A stretch of 64,000 nucleotides of DNA from Ruegeria sp. YS9 (GTDB taxonomy: Bacteria > Pseudomonadota > Alphaproteobacteria > Rhodobacterales > Rhodobacteraceae), in assembly GCF_024628725.1 (NCBI RefSeq), contig NZ_CP102410.1, positions 682,001 to 746,000 on the forward strand, given 5' to 3'. The notes beneath the pieces were generated by a model. It did no database searches, had not been told where the DNA came from, and was given only the letters and a program-made list of their open reading frames with translations. Within the stretch, counting starts at the first letter, position 1, and every line of letters begins with the position of its first letter. Below are positions 9,523-17,758 of the stretch, piece by piece. The translations under genes and the position numbers were made by a program.

Positions 9523-10722
9523 TCAGGCGGCGCTGCGGGCAGGATAGGGCAGAGCTTGCTCCAGGTCGGCGAGGATATCTTCGACGTCCTCCAACCCAAC
9601 AGACAGACGGATCAAACCATCGCTGATCCCATGCTCGGCCCGTTCCTCCGGAGTATAGGTCGAATGAGTCATGGATGCGGGGTGCTGGATCAGCGTTTCG
9701 GCATCGCCCAAGGACACCGCGCGCTGGATCATGTTGAGGCGGTTCATGAATTCAATCCCACCGGACAGGCCGGACTTGATCTCGAACGCTATCATGGCGC
9801 CGGGTTGGGACATTTGCCGCTGTGCGACATCATGCTGGGCAAAGCTTTTCAGCCCGGGGAAACAAACCTCGCCGACGGCGGGATGGGCCTCGAGGAAATC
9901 TGCAACGACCCTGGCGGAGGCACAGTGACGATCCAGACGCAGGTTCAGTGTTTTCAGTCCGCGCAGGATCAGCATCGCGTTGAAAGGGGCCATGACCGCA
10001 CCGGTCATATCCTTCATTCCGACCAGGCGGATTTCGGCAATCTGTTCGGCGGTGCCAACAACCAGACCGGCGACCACATCGCCATGTCCGCCAAGATATT
10101 TGGTGGCGGAATGCAGAACGATATCCGCCCCGTGCTCGATCGGGCGGGTCAGATAGGGGCTGGCATAGGTGTTGTCGACGACAACCGTTGCACCGACCGA
10201 ATGCGCGATCTCGGCGCTGGCGGCAATGTCCACAAGGCGCATGTTCGGGTTGGCCGGAGTTTCGAAATAGACAACGCGGGTTTTGTCAGAAAGCGCCGCT
10301 TTCAGGTTCTCGGGGTCCGTCATGTCGACATGGGTGATCGTGACCCCCCATTTCGCCAGACCGTGGCGCATGAAGGCGAAGGTGCAGCCATAGAGTGTTT
10401 TGTCCACGATGACTTCGTCCCCTGGCGACAGCAGAGTCCAAAGCACTGCCGTTATCGCCCCCATGCCGCTGGACAAGGCCAGTCCGGCCTCGGCCCCTTC
10501 AAGCACCGCAATGCGTTGTTCCAGAAGGTCACATGTGGGGTTCGAAATTCGGCTGTAGATATGACCTGCGCGTTCACCGGCGAACATCTCTCCACCAGCC
10601 TCTGCGGATTCGAAGGCAAACGTGGACGTCAAATGCAGCGGTGGGGTAAGGGCGCCGTCATTTTCCAAAGGGTTGTAAGCGTGGTGAATGGCGCGGGTGG
10701 CAAATCCGGTTGAACGAGTCAT
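9523..10722 (-). CDS. mdeA: L-methionine gamma-lyase
   Basis: A 399-residue PLP enzyme of the Cys/Met-metabolism family that splits methionine into methanethiol, 2-oxobutyrate and ammonia. Visible active-site residues are Tyr56 and Arg58 (GHIYSRISNP), Tyr111 and Cys113 (TLYGCTFAF) and the PLP lysine Lys208 (HSATKYLGGHGD). The cysteine after YG is the mark of methionine gamma-lyase; cystathionine enzymes carry other residues there. The C-terminal SMTHSTYTPEER and LSVGLED segments also fit. The ATG at 10722 follows AGGAGCTTGCA; an upstream TTG is less likely. It shares an operon with mdeB and is divergent from an Lrp-type regulator, the same set as mdeR-mdeA-mdeB in Pseudomonas putida. Confidence 0.92.
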   Translation of the reverse strand: MTRSTGFATRAIHHAYNPLENDGALTPPLHLTSTFAFESAEAGGEMFAGERAGHIYSRISNPTCDLLEQRIAVLEGAEAGLALSSGMGAITAVLWTLLSPGDEVIVDKTLYGCTFAFMRHGLAKWGVTITHVDMTDPENLKAALSDKTRVVYFETPANPNMRLVDIAASAEIAHSVGATVVVDNTYASPYLTRPIEHGADIVLHSATKYLGGHGDVVAGLVVGTAEQIAEIRLVGMKDMTGAVMAPFNAMLILRGLKTLNLRLDRHCASARVVADFLEAHPAVGEVCFPGLKSFAQHDVAQRQMSQPGAMIAFEIKSGLSGGIEFMNRLNMIQRAVSLGDAETLIQHPASMTHSTYTPEERAEHGISDGLIRLSVGLEDVEDILADLEQALPYPARSAA

Positions 10723-10807
10723 TGCAAGCTCCTGTTTCAAGCTGACGCCAGTTTACGCCTTTACTTTGGGCTTTTGCTTGCAAATAGTACCAAGAGCGCG
10801 ATCCATA

Positions 10808-10824
10808 TTGGCAGATTCTGCCAA
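10808..10824 (+). promoter_or_regulatory. Perfect 17-bp palindrome, probable MdeR operator
   Basis: TTGGCAGATTCTGCCAA has 8-bp arms around a single base. It ends 13 bp before the mdeR start codon, in the 115-bp region between the divergent mdeA and mdeR genes. Lrp/AsnC proteins bind such dyads and often control both the neighbouring operon and themselves. Confidence 0.6.
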
Positions 10825-10837
10825 GGTTGAGGTTGAA

Positions 10838-11290
10838 ATGGACGATAAAGACAGACAGATCATTCGGGCGCTGCAAAAGGACGGGCGCATGACGAACCAG
10901 GATCTTGCCGACGAGGTGAACCTGTCTCCATCGCCGTGTCTGCGCCGGGTCAAGAACCTCGAAGCGCGCGGGGTCATAAAGGGTTACAGCGCAGATGTGG
11001 ACGCTGCGGCATACGGCATAGGCATTACCGTTTTTGTGCGGATCCGGTTGGAGCGGCACAATGAAACGGACGTTCAGAATTTAGAAAAACGCGTTCGGAT
11101 GATCGACGAAGTTCTTGAATGCCACGTGCTGACCGGGGCAATGGACTACCAGTTGCGGGTGCTGGTATCGGATCTCGAGTCATATGAGGAGTTCATTCGA
11201 AACAGAATTCACCCGATCGGTGGGATTGCATCGATCGACACAAGCTTTGTTTATGGAACGGTAAAGAAGACCGCAGTTTTTCCGCCCTGA
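10838..11290 (+). CDS. mdeR: Lrp/AsnC-family transcriptional regulator (MdeR-like)
   Basis: A 150-residue regulator. An N-terminal winged helix-turn-helix (DDKDRQIIRALQKDGRMTNQ, then LADEVNLSPSPCLRRVKNLE) is followed by a C-terminal RAM ligand-binding domain (about residues 65-145). The ATG at 10838 is chosen because the family starts with a short acidic run and an AGGTTGAGG ribosome site precedes it. Divergent orientation from mdeA-mdeB and the palindrome before it suggest activation of methionine breakdown in response to methionine or a product, as reported for MdeR of Pseudomonas putida. The effector is inferred, not seen. Confidence 0.88.
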   Translation: MDDKDRQIIRALQKDGRMTNQDLADEVNLSPSPCLRRVKNLEARGVIKGYSADVDAAAYGIGITVFVRIRLERHNETDVQNLEKRVRMIDEVLECHVLTGAMDYQLRVLVSDLESYEEFIRNRIHPIGGIASIDTSFVYGTVKKTAVFPP

Positions 11291-11354
11291 TGGAACGCGC
11301 CCGGCCAATCTGCGAACTCAGGTTGAGGTGCATGTTCAACGGGCGCTGGGATCA

Positions 11355-11387
11355 GGGTTCACAGATCGTTTTTCGACCCGTGAACCC
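11355..11387. repeat. Inverted repeat between mdeR and paaZ
   Basis: GGGTTCAC and GTGAACCC pair perfectly over 8 bp around a 17-nt loop containing a run of five T. It lies between the 3' ends of two convergent genes, so it may be a factor-dependent terminator or an mRNA 3'-end stabiliser. No T-tract follows the stem. Confidence 0.4.
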
Positions 11388-11418
11388 GCTGACCTGCCGA
11401 GTTCAATAGGCACCAAGC

Positions 11419-13449
11419 CTAGTAGGCGACCATCGTCAACAGCTCGTATTCCGCAACCATTTCATCATCCTGCTGGGTCAGGGTGACATGCCAGCGGACT
11501 TCGCCGTATTCTTCGTTCCGCTTGGTCTTGGCCTTGACCGTCAACCGCACCTTGATGGTGTCTCCCGCCTCGACGGGCTTCATGAATCGCAACCCGTCAA
11601 GACCCGTGTTTGCCAGAACCGGGCCTTCGTTGGGTTCAACAAACAATCCGGCTGCAAATGACAAAAGCAGGTACCCATGGGCCACACGGCCCGGGAAGAA
11701 CGGGTTCCGTTCCGCCGCTGCCTGATCCATATGCGCGTAGAACGTATCGCCGGTGAAATTGGCAAAGTGTTCGATGTCTTCCATCGTGATTGTACGGGGC
11801 GCCGTGTGGAGGGTCTCGCCAATCGCCAGGTCGTGGAACCGGCGCGTGAACGGATGGGCCGGCCCTTCGACCTCGGTCGCGCCGGGAACCCATTTGTTCC
11901 CGATTGCGGTCAGCAGATCAGGCGATCCCTGAATGGCTGTTCTCTGCATGTAATGCTTGACGCCACGCACGCCGCCCATCTCTTCGCCGCCACCAGCGCG
12001 TCCCGGTCCGCCGTGAACCATATGCGGCAGCGGAGAGCCGTGGCCGGTGGATTCCTTCATCGAGTCGCGATTGTTGAAGTACATGCGCCCATGATACGCC
12101 CCTGCCCCCAGGGCAACGTGCCGTGCCACATCGGCGTCACGGGTTATGACCGATGCCACCAGCGACCCCTGTCCGCGATTTGCCAGTTCGATCGCATGGT
12201 CGAGATCGCGATAGCCCATCACAGTGCTGACAGGGCCAAAAGCCTCGGTGTCGTGGACACGCCGGGCCGCATCCGGATTGGCACAATGGTACAACATCGG
12301 CGGCAGGAACGCGCCTTTCTCGGCATCCGCCCCATCAACCACAAAATCGTCAGGGTTGCCGAAAACGCGTTCAGCTTCCTGCCCGATGATTGCCGCCTTT
12401 TCCAGAACATCGCGTTTCTGACCGTTCGAAACCAACGCGCCCATGCGTGTGGTTTCCAGCCTAGGGTCGCCGATGACCGTTTTGGCCAGCCTCGCGGACA
12501 GGGCTTCGATCACCGCCTGCACCAGAGGCTCTGGGGCCATGATCCGGCGGATTGCGGTACATTTCTGCCCAGCCTTCGTGGTCATCTCGCGCTGGACTTC
12601 CTTGACGAAAAGGTCGAATTCCGGCGTTCCGGGCTCGGCATCAGGGCCCAGTATCGAGCAGTTCAGACTGTCCTGCTCGGCCACGAAACGAACTGAATTC
12701 TCCAGGATCACCGGGTTGGAACGCAGTTTTGAGGCCGTGTCAGCAGATCCGGTGAAGCTGACCACGTCCTGCATGGTCAGACGGTCCAGCATATCACCCA
12801 GACCACCCGAAACCAGCTGCAACGCGCCCGCAGGCAAAATGCCGGAGTCCAGCATCAGCCGGACGCATAGTTCGGTGACGTAGCACGAGTTCGTTGCCGG
12901 CTTTACGATGGCCGGAACGCCCGCCAGAAGGGTTGGAGCCAGCTTTTCCAGCATCCCCCAGACAGGAAAGTTGAACGCATTGATGTGAACCGCCACACCG
13001 TGCAACGGGGTGCAGATGTGCTGCCCCAGGAAGGTGCCGTTGCGGGACAGCTGCTCGACCTCACCGTCCAGGTAGACATGTCCGTCCGGCATCTCGCGCC
13101 GACCTTTCGAAGCGAAGACGAACATCGTGCCGATGCCGCCGTCAATGTCGATCAAGTGGTCGGACTGGGTGGCACCCGTGCTGAAAGACAGGTCATACAT
13201 TGCCTGTTTGTGCTGACCCAAATGAATGGACAACGCCTTGAGCATCTTGGCCCGCTCATGAAACGTCATCTTCCGCAACGCCGGCCCGCCGACATCGCGC
13301 GCATAGTCCAGCATCCCCTGCACATCCAACGCGCTATTGCCGGCCGAGGCGATTACCTCGCCGGTGACTGCGCTTGCAATATTGCGGGCACCCGCACCGG
13401 GCGAAACCCATTCACCGGCCGCGAAGCTGGAAATCTGTTGGATTGTCAT
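11419..13449 (-). CDS. paaZ: Bifunctional oxepin-CoA hydrolase / 3-oxo-5,6-dehydrosuberyl-CoA semialdehyde dehydrogenase
   Basis: A 676-residue fusion that opens the oxepin-CoA ring and oxidises the resulting aldehyde in aerobic phenylacetate breakdown. Residues 1 to about 520 are an aldehyde dehydrogenase with catalytic Cys297 (AGQKCTAIRR) and Glu258 (FVAEQDSLNC). Residues about 540-676 are a MaoC-like hydratase with the hot-dog acid FTGDTFYAHMD and PFFPGRVAHGYL. Length matches E. coli PaaZ (681). It has its own promoter region of 119 bp carrying a TetR-type operator also found between the FadJ-type gene and paaG. The epoxidase and isomerase steps that make its substrate are supplied by paaG here and by paaABCDE elsewhere. 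Confidence 0.95.
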   Translation of the reverse strand: MTIQQISSFAAGEWVSPGAGARNIASAVTGEVIASAGNSALDVQGMLDYARDVGGPALRKMTFHERAKMLKALSIHLGQHKQAMYDLSFSTGATQSDHLIDIDGGIGTMFVFASKGRREMPDGHVYLDGEVEQLSRNGTFLGQHICTPLHGVAVHINAFNFPVWGMLEKLAPTLLAGVPAIVKPATNSCYVTELCVRLMLDSGILPAGALQLVSGGLGDMLDRLTMQDVVSFTGSADTASKLRSNPVILENSVRFVAEQDSLNCSILGPDAEPGTPEFDLFVKEVQREMTTKAGQKCTAIRRIMAPEPLVQAVIEALSARLAKTVIGDPRLETTRMGALVSNGQKRDVLEKAAIIGQEAERVFGNPDDFVVDGADAEKGAFLPPMLYHCANPDAARRVHDTEAFGPVSTVMGYRDLDHAIELANRGQGSLVASVITRDADVARHVALGAGAYHGRMYFNNRDSMKESTGHGSPLPHMVHGGPGRAGGGEEMGGVRGVKHYMQRTAIQGSPDLLTAIGNKWVPGATEVEGPAHPFTRRFHDLAIGETLHTAPRTITMEDIEHFANFTGDTFYAHMDQAAAERNPFFPGRVAHGYLLLSFAAGLFVEPNEGPVLANTGLDGLRFMKPVEAGDTIKVRLTVKAKTKRNEEYGEVRWHVTLTQQDDEMVAEYELLTMVAY

Positions 13450-13513
13450 GAGCGTCTCCTCATCTGTTGTGTGATCTTCGCGCAGCCGTATGCCCGTCTC
13501 ACGAAACCATAAT

Positions 13514-13535
13514 ATAAACCGTACGGTCGGTCAAT
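13514..13535 (-). promoter_or_regulatory. TetR (PaaR)-type operator upstream of paaZ
   Basis: A 22-bp imperfect palindrome centred on ACCGTACGGT, 65 bp before the paaZ start. Read on the minus strand, it matches the site at 19836-19857 at 19 of 22 positions. It has the GGTC/GACC-rich halves common for TetR-family regulators of CoA-ester catabolism. The likely binder is the TetR gene at 22448. Confidence 0.65.
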
Positions 13536-13568
13536 AAATTGGCGAATTGGCAACTCGAACCGTACATC

Positions 13569-14756
13569 TCAGACTTGCGCTGGCAGTCGCGCGAAACCCC
13601 GAAACCGAATGCGTCCGCCCCGTTCAGCACCGTCTGTGATGCGATAGGTCGGGAATCGCGCCAGAAACCGTCCGACGGCCACGCGACCCTCCATACGCGC
13701 CAGGGTCAGGCCAACGCAGGTGTGGGGGCCTCCGGCAAACGCATGATGCTTGTTGGGACGTCGATCCAATACAACCTCATCAGGTTGTTCAAACTGCCGC
13801 GGATCGCGATTCGCGGCGCCGATGCACAGGTGAACGTCTGTACCTGCCGGAATGGTCTGACCATGGAACGTCACATCTTCGGTGGTCAGACGATTGCCAA
13901 ACTGATTTGGGCTTTCCAGCCGCAGAAACTCGTCCACTGCCGTGTTGATCAGATCCGGATTGGCCAGCAGTTCGGCCCGTTTGTCGCGGTGCCGTTCCAA
14001 AAGTTCCAATGCGTTGCCGATCAGGTTGGTGGTGGTCTCGTGCCCTGCATTCAGAATGAAAATGCAGTTCTGGTACAGCTCGACCTCGGTCAGACCACCA
14101 TCGGTGTCATCCTGCATCAACCGTGTCAGGACATCCGTCGCAGGATCTCCGGGGTTGGCCCGGCGATCTTCGATGACATGCCGAAGATAGTCCTTGAAAT
14201 CAGATACCGAACGGTTGCCCCACTCTTCCTGCTCGGGCGTCAACTGAGGCTCCAAAGCGCCCAGTATGGCCAGAGACCAATCCCGCAAAGGCCCGCGCTC
14301 TGATCGGGGAATGCCAAGCAGGTTGCCGATGATCTCGATCGGGATGGCACCGGCGAAATCCTCGATCAACTCTACCGAGCCCTTGGCCTGCATCTCGTCC
14401 AGCAGCCCATCGACAAGTTGAATCAGGCCCGGTTCCATCTGCGCCAGCGCCCGTGGGTTCATCGCGCCAACCATGACCTTGCGGACGCGGGTATGCAGGG
14501 GCGGATCGTTGAACACAAGGCTGGTGGTATGGTGTTCGTAAAGCGGGCTGTCGATACCGTATTTGGGGCCGAAAACCGCCTTTTTGTCCGATATGAAACG
14601 CTCCGTATCCCGGTACACCAGGTCCAGGTCGTCGTACCGCGACAGGATCACCGACCCGTCGGGCTGCCAGCAGACGGGCGTGTCTTCGCGCAACACGGCG
14701 TAGGTTGGATAGGGATCCGCATGAAACCCGTCCGGAAGCGCAGTCAGAGAGAACAT
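13569..14756 (-). CDS. Cytochrome P450 coupled to a TRAP transporter
   Basis: A soluble 395-residue bacterial P450. The I-helix oxygen-binding motif is AGHETT (about residues 237-242), the ExxR pair is Glu276/Arg279 (DEFLRLESP) and the haem loop is FAGGPHTCVGLTLARME with ligand Cys347. The start at 14756 overlaps the TRAP large-subunit stop as TGATG, so it is translationally coupled; further upstream codons would lie inside dctM. No ferredoxin or ferredoxin reductase is near, so redox partners must come from elsewhere. Context suggests hydroxylation of an acid brought in by the TRAP system and passed to beta-oxidation-like enzymes. The substrate cannot be read from the sequence. Confidence 0.9.
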   Translation of the reverse strand: MFSLTALPDGFHADPYPTYAVLREDTPVCWQPDGSVILSRYDDLDLVYRDTERFISDKKAVFGPKYGIDSPLYEHHTTSLVFNDPPLHTRVRKVMVGAMNPRALAQMEPGLIQLVDGLLDEMQAKGSVELIEDFAGAIPIEIIGNLLGIPRSERGPLRDWSLAILGALEPQLTPEQEEWGNRSVSDFKDYLRHVIEDRRANPGDPATDVLTRLMQDDTDGGLTEVELYQNCIFILNAGHETTTNLIGNALELLERHRDKRAELLANPDLINTAVDEFLRLESPNQFGNRLTTEDVTFHGQTIPAGTDVHLCIGAANRDPRQFEQPDEVVLDRRPNKHHAFAGGPHTCVGLTLARMEGRVAVGRFLARFPTYRITDGAERGGRIRFRGFARLPAQV

Positions 14757-16108
14757 CAGTGACCCATCGCTCCCATTTGTTCGGGAAGGACCAGAACCAG
14801 CCACGGCACCAGAACGATCAAGGCCAGACGGAAGATGTCTGCCACCCAGAACGGTGTGACTCCTTTGAAGATTGTTCCGGTCGATACGTCCCCGACCACG
14901 CCTTTCAGAATGAACACGTTCAGACCCACGGGCGGCGTGATCAAACTGATCTCGGTCACGACGACGACGACGATGCCGAACCAGATCGGATCATATCCCA
15001 ATGAGGTGACCAACGGGAAAAAGATCGGCACCGTCAGCAACAGCATCGACAGCGATTCAAAGACGCATCCCAGAATGATGTAGATCCCGAGGATCATCAG
15101 GATCACGACGAAGGGTTCCACCTCATATGCGGTGACCAGGGCGATCAGCGCTTCGGGCAGACCAGCCAGGTTGATGAAATTCGAGAAGATCTGCGCCCCG
15201 ATCAGAACCGAGAACAGCGCCGCCGCGGTGAAACTGGTTTCCTTCAGCACTTCAAAGGTCGAACCAAAGGTCAGCCCACCGCGCGACAGAGCAATCAGGA
15301 ATGCGCCCATGGCACCCATACCGGCAGCCTCGGTCGGGCTGAAGGTCAGGTTCAGTGGATAGAAATCGAACACTCCGTACAAACCGCCGATCACCAGGAA
15401 GAACAACAGCAATACGGCCCAGACCGAGCGCAGGGCCGACAGGCGTTCGCCCCAGCCGTGGCGTTCACCAGCGGGGCCGGATTCTGGCCTGCGCCAAACA
15501 GTCCAGCGCACGGCGAACAGATAGAAGAGGATACCAAGTACACCGGGGATGATGCCAGCAACGAAAAGTTTGCCGATCGATGTTTCGGTCAGCAGGCCGT
15601 AGATCACCAAAATGACCGACGGTGGGATCAGGATACCCAGCGTGCCGCCGGCGGCAATCGACGCCGTTGAAAGCTCATCCGCGTACCCATAGCGACGCAT
15701 TTCCGGCATCGCGACTTTGGACATGGTCGCAGCCGTTGCCAGCGAGGAACCGCAAATGGCCGAAAAGCCGCCGCACGCCGCAACCGTCGCCATGGCGATA
15801 CCGCCTCGGAAGTGGCCCAGGAAGGCGTTTGAAACCGCGTATAATTCGCGCGCGAGCCCGCCCTTGTTCACGAACAGGCCCATGAGGATGAACAGTGGCA
15901 CGACCGACAGGCCGTAATCCTGTGCCGTGTCCGTAATCTGGCGCCCCACCATTGACATGGCGGCCTTCAGTCCGCGCTCGGACAGGATGCTGCCACCGCG
16001 CTCATATGCGAACCCAAGCGTCCCCACGAGGCCCATCGCAAACACGATGGGCAAGCGTACCAACACAAGAACCAGGACAAGGGCGAAACCGATCAGTGCG
16101 GCAGTCAT
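14756..16108 (-). CDS. dctM: TRAP transporter large permease subunit (DctM family)
   Basis: A 450-residue inner-membrane protein with about twelve hydrophobic segments. The family segments are GGFSAICGSSLATAATMSKV and the paired loop STASIAAGGTLGILIPPS, plus the C-terminal ITPPVGLNVF. It is the Na+-coupled transport subunit for organic acids. The ATG at 16108 overlaps the dctQ stop (TGATG), and its own stop overlaps the P450 start in the same way, so dctQ-dctM-P450 form a tightly coupled unit. Longer upstream starts would intrude into dctQ. Confidence 0.93.
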   Translation of the reverse strand: MTAALIGFALVLVLVLVRLPIVFAMGLVGTLGFAYERGGSILSERGLKAAMSMVGRQITDTAQDYGLSVVPLFILMGLFVNKGGLARELYAVSNAFLGHFRGGIAMATVAACGGFSAICGSSLATAATMSKVAMPEMRRYGYADELSTASIAAGGTLGILIPPSVILVIYGLLTETSIGKLFVAGIIPGVLGILFYLFAVRWTVWRRPESGPAGERHGWGERLSALRSVWAVLLLFFLVIGGLYGVFDFYPLNLTFSPTEAAGMGAMGAFLIALSRGGLTFGSTFEVLKETSFTAAALFSVLIGAQIFSNFINLAGLPEALIALVTAYEVEPFVVILMILGIYIILGCVFESLSMLLLTVPIFFPLVTSLGYDPIWFGIVVVVVTEISLITPPVGLNVFILKGVVGDVSTGTIFKGVTPFWVADIFRLALIVLVPWLVLVLPEQMGAMGH

Positions 16109-16611
16109 CAGGCGTGCTCCGACAAGGTTTGGGGGGCAAAAATGTACAAAAGACCGGTGATGAACATCGCAACGGCCGTGATCGCAGTGAAGGCGGCGAT
16201 GAACCAACCCACATAGAAGACAGGGATCGACAGGTATTCGGTGACGTCGCCGTAATCCCGTGCACGTTCAGCCAGAACCCAGACGCGCTGAATCGGCCAG
16301 ATCAGCATGATGCCGGACACCAGATAGACAATCGCATCGCGCGCCCTGCTCAGCCGCAGGCGGGAAAAAATTCCATCGGTCAGGTCAACCGCGATTTGCC
16401 CCTTCCCTGCCGAGATCATCGGCAGGACCGAGAACACAAGGATCGCCATCAGAATCCGCGTCAGTTCGGTTGCCGCCTCGATCGGAGCATTGAAGACTGA
16501 GCGCAGGATGACGTCAAAAAAGGTCATCACCATCAGGATAAACAGCGCCACACAGGCCAGCACCGTCGGAATGATACTGACGCGACGCGCGAAGGTCACG
16601 ATAGATTGCAT
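16108..16611 (-). CDS. dctQ: TRAP transporter small permease subunit (DctQ family)
   Basis: A 167-residue membrane protein with four hydrophobic segments, matching the size and pattern of DctQ proteins. The first loop carries the typical RSVFNAPIEAATELTR segment. It pairs with DctM to form the membrane complex of the TRAP importer. It lies 57 bp after the binding-protein gene and overlaps dctM by one base. Confidence 0.9.
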   Translation of the reverse strand: MQSIVTFARRVSIIPTVLACVALFILMVMTFFDVILRSVFNAPIEAATELTRILMAILVFSVLPMISAGKGQIAVDLTDGIFSRLRLSRARDAIVYLVSGIMLIWPIQRVWVLAERARDYGDVTEYLSIPVFYVGWFIAAFTAITAVAMFITGLLYIFAPQTLSEHA

Positions 16612-16668
16612 GATTGGCCCCCAACGGGTGTAGATGGCTGGCGGTTCAACCCCGCCAGCCGGGCTGCG

Positions 16669-17688
16669 TTACTGAGCAGCCATTTCGTTTACGATCATGT
16701 CATAAGCGGCCTGCGCATCGACACCGGTGCCATTGACCTCTTCGATGACCTTGGTGCGCACATCGGTAGCGATCGCATTGAACTTTTCCAGATCTTCAGC
16801 AGAGGCTGCATTGATCGCGTTGCCTTCGGTCTGTACGGTCGCCTCACGGCCGATCGCGTCGATCTCATCCCAGATTTTACCGATTTCGCGGCTCAGCGGT
16901 TCACCGAACACCTTTTCTTCCAAAGCGGCCTGCACATCGGCGGGAAGATCCGCAAACGTGTCTTCGTTCATGATGAACGCAAATGATCCGCGATACAGGC
17001 CACCCGGAACTTCATACACGTTTTGCGCAACTTCGGTCAGCTTGAAACCCTTGCGGGATTCAAACGGCATGACGACACCATCAGCAGCTTTCGACGCGAG
17101 TGTCTCGTATACTTTCGGCGCAGGCACCTGGATTCCAGTTGCGCCCAGCGCCGTGCCTACATCTCCGCCGACACCACCCGGGATACGGACCTTGAGGCCC
17201 GATACCTCGTCAAGCTTGGTCACGGGGCTGCTGGAGTGAAGCTGCGCCGGGCCATGGGTGTGCAGGGCGATCACCTTCACACCGCGATGTTCGTCCGCCG
17301 CCTTGAGATACTTGTCGTATGTACGCCAATACGCGACCGAGGCCGCTTCGGCCGAGCCCTCATATCCGGGCAGCTCGATCATCTTGGTGGTGACGAAACG
17401 ACCGGGCTGGTATCCATGAAAGATGATCGACGCATCGGCTGCGCCATCCATGATCAGGTCCATCTGCGCCGGCGGCGGGGCAATTCCCAGCTTCAGTTCA
17501 GCAGTGACTTTGCCGTCGGTGGCCTCTTCGACCATTTCCACGAATTTCGGCCACATCTTCGCGTTGATGCCGTGGGTCGGCGGTGCCCAGCTGGAAATCG
17601 TCAGCGTATAATCCGCCGCCAGCGCCACTGTGCCCGAAACGGCCAGCGCGGCCGAGGCCAAAAGAGTGCTCAACTTGGTGAACTTCAT
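16669..17688 (-). CDS. dctP: TRAP transporter substrate-binding protein (DctP family)
   Basis: A 339-residue periplasmic binding protein with a clear signal peptide ending near AVSGTVALAADYTLTI. The mature part has the DctP-family Arg site (SGLKVRIPGG), which usually salt-bridges a substrate carboxylate, so a carboxylic acid ligand is likely. The ATG at 17688 follows GGAGACAAAACC. It sits between the FadJ-type gene and dctQ, all on the minus strand. By context the ligand may be an aromatic, alicyclic or steroid acid; nothing in the sequence decides this. Confidence 0.92.
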   Translation of the reverse strand: MKFTKLSTLLASAALAVSGTVALAADYTLTISSWAPPTHGINAKMWPKFVEMVEEATDGKVTAELKLGIAPPPAQMDLIMDGAADASIIFHGYQPGRFVTTKMIELPGYEGSAEAASVAYWRTYDKYLKAADEHRGVKVIALHTHGPAQLHSSSPVTKLDEVSGLKVRIPGGVGGDVGTALGATGIQVPAPKVYETLASKAADGVVMPFESRKGFKLTEVAQNVYEVPGGLYRGSFAFIMNEDTFADLPADVQAALEEKVFGEPLSREIGKIWDEIDAIGREATVQTEGNAINAASAEDLEKFNAIATDVRTKVIEEVNGTGVDAQAAYDMIVNEMAAQ

Positions 17689-17731
17689 GGTTTTGTCTCC
17701 TCCCTGTGAAACATGACTCGAGAATGCGTTA

Positions 17732-17751
17732 ATGGTCACTTTTGTAACCAT
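17732..17751 (-). promoter_or_regulatory. Imperfect palindrome upstream of dctP
   Basis: ATGGTCACTTTTGTAACCAT pairs at 7 of 8 positions per arm around TTTT. It lies in the 70-bp gap between the FadJ-type gene and dctP, so the TRAP-P450 genes could have their own regulated promoter as well as read-through. No regulator can be named. Confidence 0.35.
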
Positions 17752-17758
17752 CAACATG

